From Deltaproteobacteria bacterium (GTDB lineage: Bacteria; Desulfobacterota; Syntrophobacteria; Syntrophobacterales; Syntrophobacteraceae), in contig JAJXYD010000018.1 of the NCBI GenBank assembly GCA_021780695.1, positions 1 to 45,182 of the forward strand: a stretch of DNA of 45,182 nucleotides, in the 5' to 3' direction. Numbering within the stretch: the first letter of the stretch is position 1; each line of letters opens with the position of its first letter. The notes under the pieces are model-generated. The model saw only the letters and a program-made list of their open reading frames with translations, had not been told where the DNA came from and did no database searches. Shown here piece after piece: positions 33,086 to 44,434 of this stretch. The position numbers and the translations under genes were made by a program.

Positions 33086-33164
33086 CCGGACTCGTTTCCT
33101 ATTGTGTTTCTTTGATATCTTTTTTTCGCGCCTTCGCGTCTTCGCGTGAGCCTAAATCAACAAC
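33086..33164. repeat. Dispersed repeat, copy 2 (about 79 bp)
   Basis: Second copy of the element at 2664-2741, same orientation, with one extra T in the T-rich centre and a handful of substitutions. The core CGCCTTCGCGTCTTCGCGTG is identical. It lies between the Tn3 relic and the 3' end of the DUF499 gene. Confidence 0.85.
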
Positions 33165-33240
33165 ATTTAAACGTCCTCATGTTTGACGCTTCGCCGGAGC
33201 CGCTTGACGCCGCACGCAACATTTGACAATGTGCTCCCCA

Positions 33241-36063
33241 TCAATCCTCGAACTCCGCATTTTTGAACTTCAGTACGTTGCAGTTTTCCTTGACTGTCCG
33301 CTGGATACCATCATCGAATCCATTGCCGCCCTCGGCTTCCGCTTGAATTTCTATGGCGATCCGCACCTTTACCCCAGGGCGGGAAGTAAACGGTAGCACA
33401 ACCTCGTCCACCAGGTCTGCGAACAGCTTTTTAGCGAGTATGGCGTCGAGGTCTATGGTACCGTAAAACCGCCGCACGGGGGCTGGCTTAGCAATCTCAC
33501 ACGGCGGAATCGGTTTTTGCAGCTCTTTTGCTTCCTCTGGAGTCTTTTCCCCGTTTTCTGGCTTACCGGAAGCGTCCGGAACCTTCGGTGGCTCCGACTT
33601 GACTAGTACCGTTTCTTCGTAAGCAGCGGCGGCCGAGGGCTCAATCAGTAGCAAGGAACCGTCCAGAATGGGTGGTGCAGCTTTACCGAAGCTGAAGCCC
33701 GTGTACTTCCCGCCGTCCTCCTTGCCGTATGCAAAACCGAAGAAATCGCGGCTGTTCGCTCCGGCGGATACAGTGGCGCGATAAACTTCGCTATCCTTGA
33801 GGCGTGGAAGGTAGAGGTAGCAGCAGGTCTTCTGCCATATATCCACTGCTCCGATCTCCGTAACCCCATCCTTCCAAAACCAGGTCTTGAGAAGCCGGTT
33901 GAGGTGAATCGGGGACCACTCCGTGATGAGGATCTCGTTTTCCTTAAGAACACGTTCAATTTCGGGTGTCAAATGCGGGGCGCCGGGGTTGATCTGGAAG
34001 CACTCCCAGGTAATATCGCAGACGCCCTTCCCCGGAATCGCCTCCTGCATGGGAGCCAGAATCCACTTGTAGGTTTCCCGCATCATTCGCAGGGCGGTCG
34101 CTTTCGCGGTATGCAGGGCCTTAGCGGCGTTTTGCCCCATGATATTGTCCAAAATGATGCGATTCTGGGCGTAGTCCTCCACAATCGATTCCCATGCCAG
34201 AACGGATCGAACCTGCTCCTTGAATCGTCCGAGGTTGTCGTAATCGGCCGCAAGGAAAAGGAGCCGGTTTTGTTTCTGACGGGGTTGATCTCCGCGCACC
34301 TTGAGGATGGTCTCAGTCGCTCTTTTCCAGAACCGCTCTTCCTGGCGTGAAAACGGCGCTTCGGGCGACAATGCAACGAGACGCAACCCCCCATCATCCG
34401 GGATGTCACTGTTCGGGACGCAAATGTGGACTCCCGCGAAAACGCCCCGTTGGAGATTGCTTTCCAACAGCTTTTTGATCGCTGGAAATACGTGCTCCTT
34501 ATCATCAAAGCGGCGCTTGCGCTCTTCCATTTCCCGGAGAAGGTTGGGCCGGGTATCAAACCAGAAGCGACTGTTCCCGCTGTTAAGATAGTGCAAGCGG
34601 TCGGTAAGCCGGCGCATAGCGTCCTTAAATATCCCCACCTGCTGACCGGGTTGGACCGATCCGAGGATGACACGCTCGCTCTCAAGCCCTCTTACCATCT
34701 GATTTTGAGTGCTGGGGGCGCTGCCGAGAAATACCGTTCTCGCCGCCCGTCGGCAGGCCTGGATTGCCCCGAATCGCGTATCTTTATTTTCTATCTCGGT
34801 CGTTTCGGCACGCTCGCCGTCGATATCTTTTTCCACCACCGGGTCCCAGCCCGGCGGCAGATAGTAAACGAGTTCGTTCCGTGTATCGGCGTCATAGAGA
34901 GGGAGGTTGCCGGGCATTATCAGGAGGTCGTTGTTACCGTCTTTCCAGAGGCGGTGGATGACTTTGGCCATCAACTTGAGCACGCCCCGGGTGCGCTGGA
35001 AACTGTCGAGCGAGGACCAGTCTTCATAGAGTCTGTCGAATACTTCGGGATGGATGGGGTAGGCTTGGGTAAGCCGGTCAAAATACCGGCTCTCCAGGGT
35101 CTCGCGCGGTAGCTCCGAACTGTTGGCGCAATAATAATCGGCAAACGAGCGGCATACCGCATCGGCCTCCGATTTATCACGGACACCGGAGAAAAGGCGG
35201 CGGCGGACAATCTCGAAGGCCTCTTCTGTTGCCACCGGCTTCCATAACGCCTGCACGCGAGCGAAATAGTGCTCCAGGGTCCGCAGCGCCTCCGCTCCGC
35301 GTATGCTTCCCGCCTCCCGGTCGGATTCGGGCAGGGAAGCCAGGAGCATGGCGTTTGGCACTGCTTTCACCGCCTCGGTGAGGGCCTGGATGAAGGAAAG
35401 GTTCGAGCCGTAACTGCCTCCGGTAAGAGATTTGCCTTCCTCGAACTGCCTGATGTAGGCGACCAGTTCGTCCATGAGGATGACGCAGGGCGAATAAACC
35501 GAGAGCAGTTGGATGAGGGTGTCTTTCCCGGGGGAAGTGCCCGACTCGTCGGCTTGGCCGACAAGCTCAAAACCCGCTTCACCTCCGAGTTGCCATGCAA
35601 GATCGCCCCAAAGAGTGCGGATACTTACTCCGCCGCGCTTCTGCGGCATATTGGGGGCGCTGCTGTTGCCATCCAAAACCGCCACCTTCGCTTTGGGCAG
35701 TTCCATAACGCCGGCGGCGTCCAGAATGGGCGGGATGCCGACGAGATCGCTTATCCGCGCCTCCCCTTTGGCGATGTGATAGACTCCCAGCATGGTGTGG
35801 GTCTTGCCGCCGCCGAAGGCGGTTTGCAGTTGCATCACCGGGTCGCCGCCACTACCTGTCAACCGTTTCACCAGCGAGTCGAGGAGCAGCCTCATACCCT
35901 CGGTGATGAAGGTGCGCTGGAAAAACAGGACAGGGTCCTGGTATTCGGCTGTTGCGGTGCCGCTATGCACACGGGATAAATCAGCGGCGAACTCGGCCTG
36001 CTGGAACGTGCCTTTAAGAACATCTTCGTGTGGGATTGCTATTTCACGCCAGGGCTTTACCAT
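33241..36063 (-). CDS. DUF499 P-loop ATPase, probable anti-phage protein
   Basis: A 940-residue ATPase of the DUF499 family. Walker A is GGGKTHTML from 84 with the lead-in MQLQTAFG; Walker B is [12 protein letters not shown] (Asp198-Glu199). The centre is a large helical region, and residues 780-860 form a charged, proline-rich linker before a small C-terminal domain ([29 protein letters not shown]). As I recall, the BREX ATPase BrxC/PglY belongs to the same group, and DUF499 genes cluster with DUF1156 methylases. It is the last gene of the helicase-methylase-ATPase operon, 71 bp after the methylase. Its activity has not been inferred beyond ATP hydrolysis. Confidence 0.88.
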   Translation of the reverse strand: MVKPWREIAIPHEDVLKGTFQQAEFAADLSRVHSGTATAEYQDPVLFFQRTFITEGMRLLLDSLVKRLTGSGGDPVMQLQTAFGGGKTHTMLGVYHIAKGEARISDLVGIPPILDAAGVMELPKAKVAVLDGNSSAPNMPQKRGGVSIRTLWGDLAWQLGGEAGFELVGQADESGTSPGKDTLIQLLSVYSPCVILMDELVAYIRQFEEGKSLTGGSYGSNLSFIQALTEAVKAVPNAMLLASLPESDREAGSIRGAEALRTLEHYFARVQALWKPVATEEAFEIVRRRLFSGVRDKSEADAVCRSFADYYCANSSELPRETLESRYFDRLTQAYPIHPEVFDRLYEDWSSLDSFQRTRGVLKLMAKVIHRLWKDGNNDLLIMPGNLPLYDADTRNELVYYLPPGWDPVVEKDIDGERAETTEIENKDTRFGAIQACRRAARTVFLGSAPSTQNQMVRGLESERVILGSVQPGQQVGIFKDAMRRLTDRLHYLNSGNSRFWFDTRPNLLREMEERKRRFDDKEHVFPAIKKLLESNLQRGVFAGVHICVPNSDIPDDGGLRLVALSPEAPFSRQEERFWKRATETILKVRGDQPRQKQNRLLFLAADYDNLGRFKEQVRSVLAWESIVEDYAQNRIILDNIMGQNAAKALHTAKATALRMMRETYKWILAPMQEAIPGKGVCDITWECFQINPGAPHLTPEIERVLKENEILITEWSPIHLNRLLKTWFWKDGVTEIGAVDIWQKTCCYLYLPRLKDSEVYRATVSAGANSRDFFGFAYGKEDGGKYTGFSFGKAAPPILDGSLLLIEPSAAAAYEETVLVKSEPPKVPDASGKPENGEKTPEEAKELQKPIPPCEIAKPAPVRRFYGTIDLDAILAKKLFADLVDEVVLPFTSRPGVKVRIAIEIQAEAEGGNGFDDGIQRTVKENCNVLKFKNAEFED

Positions 36064-36134
36064 CGGAATTCCTCTCCACTGCTTCCATTATCCGGCTAAG
36101 GGCGACGCTCCAGGAAGTCACAGTGCTATTCCGT

Positions 36135-39035
36135 CTAAAAACCAATTGGAATTTGCACGCTGCCTTTAGGTACGGACGTTTGCGCCGCCGCCGTTTCTAT
36201 CGCCTGCCAGGACGCAATCAGTTCGTTATATGCCCGCGCGTCTTCCGCCCATCCCTTGCGCTCGCATAGCGTATAGAGGCGGTAGGCGAGTTGACGGACC
36301 GGCTCAACCTGGGCGGGCATGTGGGCAAGAAGTTTGCCTGCTGAACTTTCTCCTTCTTTTTGCAGGGCGCGAATGAGATGATGAAGTGCTTCCCAAACCC
36401 CCTTGCGGGTGTCCTTATCGGGAGACCAGTCGGAAGGGTATTCGTGGTAACGGAGCAATCTCACAATCCCCCTTCCGGATTCAATTATCCCCGCCGCCGA
36501 GACCCCATCCACGCTGGTTCCTTTTGCACGCGCCAGCACATCGGCTTCACCGAATTTGCCCTCAGCCCAGCCGTTTTGATCGAACCAATGCAGACAGAAT
36601 TGAGTGTCATCGTCGAAATCGTCCTCCGCGAGAAAACGGTTTATGAGTTGTAAAGCGGTTCGGACCGTCATGGGTTTTCCATCTGCTTCAAGAACCGCGG
36701 AGTATTTCGAATAGATCGCCATGCCGGGGCCAATTATGGCCTGCGATAGATCTACTGGCGCAACCGGAGAATTTACTCCACCCATCGTCATGTCCTGGAG
36801 GGCCTCGGGAAGCACGGCGTTGAGTTCTCGCAAAAACTCTCGGCGAGATATGGAAGGAGCTGTTAGTTCACGCTTGTAACAGACAAGAATGATGCTGGAG
36901 GCGAGGGCGTTGGAACCGGAGCCGATCATGCGGTTGCCGAGTTCCGTTCGCATCGGCCATGTGCCATTTACGGCGAAACCGGCACTGATCACCGCATCAA
37001 GGAAAGTTTCCCAGCCAGCGCTTGTCGTGCCATCAGCCCCATTACTGTCGGACTGTTTGAATGCATAATAGATGGTGACGGGGAAGGCCGGGTGAGCCAG
37101 CTCGGCGAGGCGTTTCATCGCCTTCGTCATGCCGTCGAGAAAAAACGCCTCCGCCTTTTCCTTGCTCCCGTGGCGATACGGAGAGGCTACCAATTCCTCG
37201 GCTTTGGGCACAGCAAGAGTTGCGAAGAGGTCTGGGAAGATGGGCCTCAGCGAGCGGCGCAGCCAGACGTAGAAGAAGTCCGAAAGATCCGCATATCCTA
37301 TGTTGTCGTAATAGGGCGGGTCTGTGGAGACAACTTTATTCTTGCTTGACTCCTGCGAAGTAGCATCACATTGAGTAGCTAAACCGCTCTTCCAGCCAGT
37401 AGCACTTATGCCTTTGGTGGTATAATCAAGCGAGTTCTCAATACTTCCAGACTGAGTGGAGAATGGATTGACCTCGGCAAAATCCCATGACATCGGAATT
37501 GCCTGTCGCGCAAAGGTATTGCGCGTCTTGGTTCCCCAAGTCGGCCCTCCTGCATCCCAAGTGCAGATTGAAGTCATTCGGTCCGCGAGACTGCTGATTA
37601 CGAAACCAAGGTATGTTGAAACGGCATCGGCGTAAGCGGTAGCACCGTCACGGGCGGAGGAAAGTGGCTTTCCGTCATTCGGCATACCAGCGGCCACTGC
37701 ATCGAGCTTGACCCTCTCACGGGCTTCCTGCACCAAGTCGGAAAAGGTTGTCAGTGCTGCGAGTTGGCGGGGGGTGAAGAGATCGCTAAATCCTGCCAGC
37801 CCATAGCCTGGTGTTTTGAAGTCGCGGGGATTCAATGGCAACAGGTTACTTGGCTTCCAAACCGGCTTGGCTCGAAGCGCGTCAGACTCCATTGATTCAA
37901 TCGGGGGCAAATAGACTCTGCCGCGCTCACCCTCTGTAACGATTGCCATAAGCCGTGCGCCCATTCGACCCGCTTTGCCCTCCTTTCGGATGTAATCATA
38001 AGTGATCGGCACGTTTGAAATCAGGCAGCGAAATGCATTCCGCTTGCCCGCTGTTGTTCCCAGTTTCGCCGCCTCCTCATCCCCGGGCTTCCCAATCTTC
38101 ACCGTGAATCGATAGCCGCCATTCTCAATCACAGGCTCGACATAAGCCTCCTTACCCTCCTTGGTGGAGAGCATGAAAGTCGAGGCGAGCGGCACGTCCA
38201 CATGCGAATAGGCGGGGTTTGGACTCTTTACCGTCCGTGCCCATAGCCATGCGATCACAGTGAGCTTCTTTCCAACAAGCGGCTTGAGGTCGGACCGCTC
38301 CAGCGCCATCTCAGCGGTGATCTCGACCTGCGGGTATAAATGGCCGATGCGTTTAAATGCTTCTTCACGCATCCAGTGACCGTACCGGCGAACATCTTCG
38401 GCCAATCCTTTAGCCCCACTCCAGTTTTCAATTATCTCGGTCTGCCTTACACCTTCAGGTATCGGGCCGACAGGCTTTCGCCCGGCAAACTTTGGAGGGA
38501 TCTCGATCATCGCCTTGTTTATGAGCACTGCCACCGGGTTCAGATCGGAAGCGTAGCTCTCCAGTCCAAGGCGCTGTGCTTCAAGAGGGATGGCGCCGCC
38601 TCCGGCGAACGGGTCGTGAAATGCGGGAAGTTTCTCCGGGTTGAACAGTTCGGCGGCCTGGGGGTGGTTTTTATTAAGCGCGCAGGTTTCGCGCCAGCTT
38701 TTCCAAATTTCCGCGCGCGCCTCGTTGAGGACCTTCTCGTTATTGGTGTTTTCCCACAACACAAGCTTCCTGATGATTTCAAAAAGCCGTTCCCGCTCTT
38801 TTTCCGCTTCCCGCTTATTAACGCCCCTGCCAAGGTGGCGCTCATACCCGGGGTCGTTCACCATCTGTGCGAATATCACGGCGCGGGCCGCGGCCAGAGG
38901 ACGACGCGCCCACCAGAGGTGCAGGGTTGACGGGTGCCCATGCCGGATCGATTTTTCCCGGGCGGCGGCGATGTTGATGTCATCCAGCGGCAGTGCCACT
39001 TCGATGAGCTTTTTGGGAGTCTTGATCGAAACCAT
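36135..39035 (-). CDS. DUF1156 adenine-specific DNA methyltransferase
   Basis: A 966-residue protein of the DUF1156/COG1743 type. The N-terminal DUF1156 segment has [18 protein letters not shown] (36-52). SAM-binding motif I is [14 protein letters not shown] (140-153), followed by [15 protein letters not shown]. The catalytic motif is [20 protein letters not shown] (570-589); DPPY indicates amino-methylation, probably N6-adenine. A long insertion separates the two halves, and the C-terminal 250 residues are helical. It starts one base after the helicase stop codon, so the genes are translationally linked. It probably marks host DNA or supplies a recognition module for the defence cassette; the target site is unknown. 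Confidence 0.9.
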   Translation of the reverse strand: MVSIKTPKKLIEVALPLDDINIAAAREKSIRHGHPSTLHLWWARRPLAAARAVIFAQMVNDPGYERHLGRGVNKREAEKERERLFEIIRKLVLWENTNNEKVLNEARAEIWKSWRETCALNKNHPQAAELFNPEKLPAFHDPFAGGGAIPLEAQRLGLESYASDLNPVAVLINKAMIEIPPKFAGRKPVGPIPEGVRQTEIIENWSGAKGLAEDVRRYGHWMREEAFKRIGHLYPQVEITAEMALERSDLKPLVGKKLTVIAWLWARTVKSPNPAYSHVDVPLASTFMLSTKEGKEAYVEPVIENGGYRFTVKIGKPGDEEAAKLGTTAGKRNAFRCLISNVPITYDYIRKEGKAGRMGARLMAIVTEGERGRVYLPPIESMESDALRAKPVWKPSNLLPLNPRDFKTPGYGLAGFSDLFTPRQLAALTTFSDLVQEARERVKLDAVAAGMPNDGKPLSSARDGATAYADAVSTYLGFVISSLADRMTSICTWDAGGPTWGTKTRNTFARQAIPMSWDFAEVNPFSTQSGSIENSLDYTTKGISATGWKSGLATQCDATSQESSKNKVVSTDPPYYDNIGYADLSDFFYVWLRRSLRPIFPDLFATLAVPKAEELVASPYRHGSKEKAEAFFLDGMTKAMKRLAELAHPAFPVTIYYAFKQSDSNGADGTTSAGWETFLDAVISAGFAVNGTWPMRTELGNRMIGSGSNALASSIILVCYKRELTAPSISRREFLRELNAVLPEALQDMTMGGVNSPVAPVDLSQAIIGPGMAIYSKYSAVLEADGKPMTVRTALQLINRFLAEDDFDDDTQFCLHWFDQNGWAEGKFGEADVLARAKGTSVDGVSAAGIIESGRGIVRLLRYHEYPSDWSPDKDTRKGVWEALHHLIRALQKEGESSAGKLLAHMPAQVEPVRQLAYRLYTLCERKGWAEDARAYNELIASWQAIETAAAQTSVPKGSVQIPIGF

Positions 39036-39036
39036 A

Positions 39037-42000
39037 TCAGGTTTTTTCCTGTAACCGTGCCTGCTCGGCCCGGGCGAGTAGTTGGTCGAGGTCGAGATTT
39101 ATACTGGTCACTGCCCAGTCGGGTTCCCGGCTGAAGGGATTACGGACATAAAATGGGCCTTCATGCTGTTCGCCGTCCACCACCACTATTGCCAAAATGA
39201 ATTTATCCGCCTGGTTCAGCCCGTAAAGGATTTCGTTCCTTGTAACGGTAATCGTGCTTTGTCCCTTTGCCCGGCCTTTTACCTCTATATGGCGGGTGGG
39301 CGCCAATTTCCCATCCGTTGCGGGCGGGATGCTTGTTATGTCCCATCCGCATTTCTTAGCGGAGACATCAAACACCTCGTGGCCGAGATCCTTCTCGATC
39401 TCCATCACCGCCTTCATGGCAAGGCTCTCGATCCGCGCCCTTGCATCGGCGTCAGCGGTCCAACCCGGCTGGCCTCTGCGCCGCAGGAGCAGTCCGGCGG
39501 GAATTACCAGAGAGCCGCCCATCACAACCGGTGTCGCCGATATCACATGGCGCATATCCCGCAACTCCTTTTGACGCGCTTCGAGCCGGGCGGTAAGGTC
39601 GTCAAGGGTGCGGCGGACATTTTCGAGCTCCAGTCGAACATCTTTTCCCGCGGACAAATCGTCCTGGCGCTTTATGTAGCGATCCGACCAGAAGTTGATT
39701 TCCTTAACGAGCCTCTCCTGGACGGCGGCAATTGTCTTATCTACGCTTCGCTCACGGCGGGTTTTCACTTCATCGAAGTGTTCCGGTACGAGGTGGGTCG
39801 ATGCATGAGCAAGGGCTGCGCCTTCGAGGTCTTTTGTGATCCAGGGCGCATCGAAAACATCCTCGATCAGGTGCAGGTCGGCAGGTTCAATCGTCTCCAT
39901 ATCGAGATGAGGGGCCCAACCCGCATTGGCGGCACGGCCCGTTTCGTCGATTTCAATGAACTGTACCCGCCGGGAGATAACCCCCGAAGGATTGCCGCCC
40001 TCCTTGACCGAATGATCGATAATGAAGAGCACCCTGGGATTAAGACCCATGTCGTTAGGATCGACCAGCACAGCCCCTTGCTTGAGTTTGTTTCTGTGCT
40101 GCTCAAGGACAAGGTCGGTCATCGATTGCATGAGCGGATGAGCGGGGTGGATCAGACTGGCCATTGGAGCGCCGATTCTGTCCAGCAGGCGCACATGCTG
40201 CTTTTCAAAACACACACGTTCGTATTTGCGAAGAACCGGCTGCAGAAAGCGCCTGTCCCGGCCACCGATCCGGCGGTCCCGTTCCCGGATGATGGCGGGG
40301 ATGTGGGTGATTTCCCATCGTCCGGGCTCACGCGCCCGGAGCTCGCCCCCCATCTTTTGAAAAGCCTGGGTAAAAAACGACCGTATGAAGTAAGGCTGGA
40401 GCTTGCGGGCTTCCGCTTTTTCCATCTCCTCCTTTACCGCGAAAAGGCGTTTTTCATCCATGGCCTCCTCGCACAGGGCATTACGGTGGATTATGGACCT
40501 CAGATGGTCGGTATCCAGCGCGCCTTCTATCTTGCGCAAAAGCCGCGCCCGCACTTCCGGGTCGTCACCGTAGCGGATCGCCTCGATCAGCATGTCCTTT
40601 AAGCTCTTTTCCTCGAACACCTCGCCCAGGATATCGAAGACCCGGCCTCCGAGCGCCTTTCTTTCGTTTTCGAGCTTGTCGAAGAGGCGCTGGAAAACAT
40701 CCCCCTCACGGGTTTCCGAGGCCACCATGTTCCAGAGGTGGCAGACTTCGGTTTGCCCTATGCGGTGGATGCGGCCGAAACGCTGCTCCAGCCGATTGGG
40801 GTTCCAGGGCAGGTCGTAGTTCACCATCAGGTTGGCGTTTTGGAGGTTTACGCCTTCACCTGCGGCATCCGTTGCGACCAGAACACGAGTTGAGGGATCG
40901 TTTCGGAAAAGCTCCTGGATTTTGCGGCGCTCCTCCCGCTTGACGCCGCCGTGAATAACCACCACGGCTTCAGGGCTTCCGATGACTCCTCTGATTTTGG
41001 CAGCCAGATAATTGAGCGTGTCCCGGTGTTCGGTAAATAGGATGAGTTTGCGTTGGCGGCCATCTGCCTCATGCATCTCCGGTGTGTTCTGGAGAAGGCT
41101 GGACAGCTCATCCCATTTGCGATCCTGGCCGGAAAGGACCAATTGGCGCGCTTGTTCTTCAAGGCCCTTCAGGATGGCTATTTCAGCTTCGAGTTCCTGA
41201 ATCGTCTCGGCGGCGGTCGCCTGATCGACTACTGCTTCCTCGAAGTTTTCGTAAGAATCGCTTGGAAGGTCTTCGGCCGACTCCCATATGTCCTCCGGGA
41301 CATCAAATATCGGAACCTTGCCAATGTCTTGTCCCCGCTGCCGTAACTTCTCTTCCTCGACTCGCCTTTGAAGCCTTTGATGTCGTCTTCTAAGTGACTG
41401 GTAAATGGCCTCCGGGCTTGAAGCAAGGCGGCGTTGCAGGCTGGTGAGAGCAAATCCCACGGTCCCTTTCCGGTTGCCGTCCAGCCTGTCGGCCTTGTTC
41501 ATTTCCTCTTTGACATACTCGGTTACGCTCAGGTAAAGGGCCGCCTCCAGATCGGAGAGCCTATAATTGGCGGTATATGCCCGGCGCTCAGGGAAGAGCG
41601 GAGTTCCGTCAAATTTAAGAAGCTCCTCCTTCACCATGCGGCGCATCAAATCGGAAACATCGACCTTGTGGACCCCGTCACGGAACTTGCCGTAAAAGCG
41701 GTCGGAGTCGAGCAGGGACAGGAAAAGCTGAAAATCTTCCTCTTTCCCGTTGTGAGGAGTCGCGGTCATGAGCAGGAAGTGCCGGGTGATCGACCCCAGC
41801 AGTTCGCCAAGCTGGAAGCGCTTGGTCTTGTTTACCTTACTGCCGAAGAAAGAAGCCGACATTTTATGGGCTTCATCGACAACCACCAAATCCCAATGCG
41901 AGAGGCGAATCTTTTCGAGCAGTTCGTCATTTCTTGAAAGCTGGTCCACACGGGCAACCATCAGATCGACGTCATCGAATGGGTTGCCGCTCCGGGAAAG

Positions 42001-42564
42001 TTCGACCATTTCACGGGAAAAAGGGGTGAAGGACAGGCCGAACTTCTCCAACATCTCGTCCTGCCACTGTTCAACGAGGCTTCCGGGAGCGACGATCAGC
42101 ACTCGCTGCGCATCCGCTCGCATAATCAGTTCGCGGATAAAAAGCCCTGCCATAATGGTTTTACCCGCTCCGGGGTCGTCAGCCAGTAAGTAGCGCAGGG
42201 GCTGGCGAGGGAGCATAGACTCGTAAACTGCGGTGATCTGGTGCGGAAGCGGTTCGACGTTGGAGGTGTGGACCGCCATCATCGGATCGAACAGGTGGGC
42301 AAGGTTTATCCGGTAGGCTTCGACGGCCAGCTTGAAATCATCGCCGGGCGCATCAAAGGCCCAGGGACGACCGGCTTGGGCAAGAGAAAGGTTGGTCTCA
42401 TCCGAGCGAAACAGCATCCGTTCCAGCAGGCGACCGTCCAGCGTCTTGTAATAAACGGTAACGGCATCGTTACCGACGGGTTCAGTCGTCACGATGCGCA
42501 CCACCTGACCCGGTTCTATGCCGGTAATGGCGGCGTTCTTCCTGAGGTCTTCCAATCTCAACAT
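39037..42564 (-). CDS. SNF2/DEAH-type helicase with DUF3883-like C-terminus (DrmD-like)
   Basis: An 1175-residue superfamily 2 ATPase. Walker [13 protein letters not shown] from 129, DEAH at 230-233, [11 protein letters not shown], and in the second RecA domain [20 protein letters not shown] and [16 protein letters not shown] (motifs V-VI). A coiled-coil zone lies in the middle and another near 960-1020. The C-terminus (about 1065-1150; [21 protein letters not shown]) resembles DUF3883/nuclease-like domains with the E-V-K core, but an active nuclease is not certain. Overall size and layout recall the DISARM helicase DrmD. GAGGGG lies about nine bases before the ATG. First gene of the three-gene operon. 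Confidence 0.9.
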   Translation of the reverse strand: MLRLEDLRKNAAITGIEPGQVVRIVTTEPVGNDAVTVYYKTLDGRLLERMLFRSDETNLSLAQAGRPWAFDAPGDDFKLAVEAYRINLAHLFDPMMAVHTSNVEPLPHQITAVYESMLPRQPLRYLLADDPGAGKTIMAGLFIRELIMRADAQRVLIVAPGSLVEQWQDEMLEKFGLSFTPFSREMVELSRSGNPFDDVDLMVARVDQLSRNDELLEKIRLSHWDLVVVDEAHKMSASFFGSKVNKTKRFQLGELLGSITRHFLLMTATPHNGKEEDFQLFLSLLDSDRFYGKFRDGVHKVDVSDLMRRMVKEELLKFDGTPLFPERRAYTANYRLSDLEAALYLSVTEYVKEEMNKADRLDGNRKGTVGFALTSLQRRLASSPEAIYQSLRRRHQRLQRRVEEEKLRQRGQDIGKVPIFDVPEDIWESAEDLPSDSYENFEEAVVDQATAAETIQELEAEIAILKGLEEQARQLVLSGQDRKWDELSSLLQNTPEMHEADGRQRKLILFTEHRDTLNYLAAKIRGVIGSPEAVVVIHGGVKREERRKIQELFRNDPSTRVLVATDAAGEGVNLQNANLMVNYDLPWNPNRLEQRFGRIHRIGQTEVCHLWNMVASETREGDVFQRLFDKLENERKALGGRVFDILGEVFEEKSLKDMLIEAIRYGDDPEVRARLLRKIEGALDTDHLRSIIHRNALCEEAMDEKRLFAVKEEMEKAEARKLQPYFIRSFFTQAFQKMGGELRAREPGRWEITHIPAIIRERDRRIGGRDRRFLQPVLRKYERVCFEKQHVRLLDRIGAPMASLIHPAHPLMQSMTDLVLEQHRNKLKQGAVLVDPNDMGLNPRVLFIIDHSVKEGGNPSGVISRRVQFIEIDETGRAANAGWAPHLDMETIEPADLHLIEDVFDAPWITKDLEGAALAHASTHLVPEHFDEVKTRRERSVDKTIAAVQERLVKEINFWSDRYIKRQDDLSAGKDVRLELENVRRTLDDLTARLEARQKELRDMRHVISATPVVMGGSLVIPAGLLLRRRGQPGWTADADARARIESLAMKAVMEIEKDLGHEVFDVSAKKCGWDITSIPPATDGKLAPTRHIEVKGRAKGQSTITVTRNEILYGLNQADKFILAIVVVDGEQHEGPFYVRNPFSREPDWAVTSINLDLDQLLARAEQARLQEKT

Positions 42565-42742
42565 GGGATATGCCCCCTCGGGGTACGTTCAAACAAAATC
42601 ACAGGATGGATTGTGAGACACACTGGCACAAAAATCAACTTAGGGCAAGGCTGGCGACAGGATCTGTAGCCAACAAATAAAATGTCCGCGCTTCTAGCAC
42701 GTGAATTGTCCGGTTTGGATAGGCCTCCAAAGGAGGAGACCT

Positions 42743-43168
42743 GTGAGACGGACCGAGTTGCTACAGGAGGTGCGGAAAATGCGTTTCAAAGAGGCTTACG
42801 GTGGGTGGCGGGAAGGGCGCTTAACCCAGGAGGAACCAGCGCGAATGCCTGGAGTGTGCGAGAAGACATTTCGGCGCCAGTTTGATCGGTTACGAACAAT
42901 CCGGTTTTGAAGGATTGCTTGATAAGCGTTTTTTTAAGCCATCACATCGAAGAGCGCCTGTTGATGAGGTTTTTAAGCTGCTTGAAAATTATAAACAACG
43001 CCACATGGGTTGGAACGCCAAGCAACTTTATGCCTGGTATCGCAAGGACGGAGGAACTCGCAGTTATACCTGGCTCAAGTGCGGTCTCCAGGCTGAGGGA
43101 TTGATTGCCAAGGCGCCGGGACGTGCAAAACATAGGAAACGCCGGGAAAGGGCAGCCTGGCCGGGATT
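42743..43168 (+). pseudogene. ISNCY-like transposase N-terminal remnant, frameshifted
   Basis: Starts GTG with AGGAGGAG upstream and encodes RRTELLQEVRKMRF, EAYGGWREGRLTQEEPARM, a helix-turn-helix. At about 42885 the frame shifts and continues GFEGLLDKRFFKPSHRRAP, VDEVFKLLENYKQRH, MGWNAKQLYAWYRKDGGTRSY and KHRKRRERAAWPG. The family would go on into a DDE domain, but the match stops at about 43168, next to the PEP-CTERM gene. Frameshift and truncation make it inactive. It bounds the defence operon on its upstream side. Confidence 0.78.
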
Positions 43169-43179
43169 AGGACGTTATG

Positions 43180-43929
43180 TCAACTTCCCGCTCTTGCCGC
43201 GCTATCGCCAAGACGGCGCCGCAAAACCAGGCCAAGTGCCAATATCCCGGCGCCCATAAAGACAAGGGTTGAGGGTTCCGCAACGGGAGTCATTGTTCCC
43301 GCAGTAAGCTCCAGTTCTTCAGGCGTGCCGTTCCAGGCAGCGTAATTGATAGTGAAACTGTAAACACCTGCATTGGTAATGGTGAAATCACGCGCTGTGG
43401 GCGACATTGGAGTAGAAGAGACGACGTTTGTCGAATTTTGAAGCACACCGTTTAGATACAGGTCAAAACCATCATCGGCAGTGAATGAAAAATTTTTCGA
43501 AAAGTAGGCCTCGCCGGTGAACTGAAATATCGAGGCGATAGAACTGCTGGTTTGCAAAGGCGCACTCCAGACATTGACCTCGCTCCCGTTTACTTCTATG
43601 TCTTTCCCACTACTTTGATTCTGCAGATTGTTTGGATTACCTCCACTCGTAGAGCCTGACAGAAACTGTTGATAGGTTGGAGGTGTCCCGCTGCCGGCAT
43701 AAAGATTGATCGTACCTAGAGTAAAAGTGGCAAGCGCGTTGCTGCTGGTTAGCGACCCCATCACCGCCCCGCCATTTGTCAGATCCGAGCTTTGCCCTGT
43801 ACCGCTGCCGTAGACCGTGCTGGTCCACACAGTGCCGTTTATAGCGGAGGCATCCGCGCAGAGCGGCACAAAACCCGCCATTGCCAAGATGAGACTGAAA
43901 ACGAGAAGCCGCATTTTTACCTCGCCCAT
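43180..43929 (-). CDS. PEP-CTERM sorting-domain protein
   Basis: An exported protein of about 249 residues. The signal peptide MRLLVFSLILAMAGFVPLCADASA lies near the N-terminus. The mature part is rich in Ser, Thr, Gly and Asn, with a PA14/carbohydrate-binding-like stretch (GEAYFSKNFSFTADDGFDLY, then LNGVLQ). The C-terminal sorting signal is complete: AEPST, a hydrophobic helix FMGAGILALGLVL, then RRRLG, the substrate signature of exosortase. AEPST replaces the more usual PEPST. The start at 43929 has GGTGAGG ten bases upstream; 43914 is an alternative. No exosortase or EPS cluster lies next to it, so the sorting enzyme must be elsewhere. Confidence 0.85.
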   Translation of the reverse strand: MGEVKMRLLVFSLILAMAGFVPLCADASAINGTVWTSTVYGSGTGQSSDLTNGGAVMGSLTSSNALATFTLGTINLYAGSGTPPTYQQFLSGSTSGGNPNNLQNQSSGKDIEVNGSEVNVWSAPLQTSSSIASIFQFTGEAYFSKNFSFTADDGFDLYLNGVLQNSTNVVSSTPMSPTARDFTITNAGVYSFTINYAAWNGTPEELELTAGTMTPVAEPSTLVFMGAGILALGLVLRRRLGDSAARAGS

Positions 43930-44082
43930 TTTAGTTACCCTCACCTTTCCCGTCTCTATTGAGTAAGCCGCAAAGAATGCGCCCGAGCGCTTTACTAAAA
44001 AGCAATATGCATACCAGAGAACTTTAACGCCTTCTATTTCACTGCAATACCTTGATTTTACATATATATCACAATCAGCCAA

Positions 44083-44434
44083 TCTGGCGGGCAGGATACC
44101 CCCTCGCAGTGACTATGTAAACTTCTCCGACGCACACAATTGAGCAAACCTTTTTTTTATCGTTACTTCGCCAGGTTATCTTCGTTTTAAATAGTGTAAA
44201 ATCGCCCGACAAAAAAATCGGTTCCGATCATGGCAACTATTCGTGCGTAATACTGTCATTAGGACATGAAATACCTGTTCTTGTAGGTGGTTAGTGTCCA
44301 TCCGGAAACCCCTATTTTGCTGAATTATTTGGTAAAATAGGGCGTTTTACGTTGCATTTTTGCAGGCTTTCTGCCATTCTAGTTTGGCTAACATTCGGAT
44401 TTGTAAGGCAAAAACCATATCGTGAGCATCGAAA
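44083..44434. other. Intergenic region containing the left end of an IS
   Basis: About 350 bp upstream of the divergent PEP-CTERM gene and the transposase pseudogene. The part from about 44291 looks like an insertion-sequence end. The remaining 200 bp should hold the PEP-CTERM promoter, but no clear one was found. Confidence 0.45.
44291..44342. mobile_element. Likely left end of the following IS, with hairpin
   Basis: TTAGTGTCCATCCGGAAAC at 44291-44309 looks like the outer end of an IS and recalls termini of ISNCY/IS5-superfamily elements. It is followed by a hairpin, CCCTATTTT (44310-44318) with AAAATAGGG (44334-44342). The right end is beyond the window, so it cannot be confirmed. Confidence 0.45.

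Noticed and set aside
34426..35112. Plus-strand 228-codon frame within the DUF499 region.
   Set aside because: Shadow of the DUF499 gene, with no domain or start signal.
39082..40602. A 506-codon plus-strand open frame.
   Set aside because: It is entirely antisense to the helicase gene, lacks recognisable domains or a ribosome site, and reflects GC-rich codon use of the real gene.
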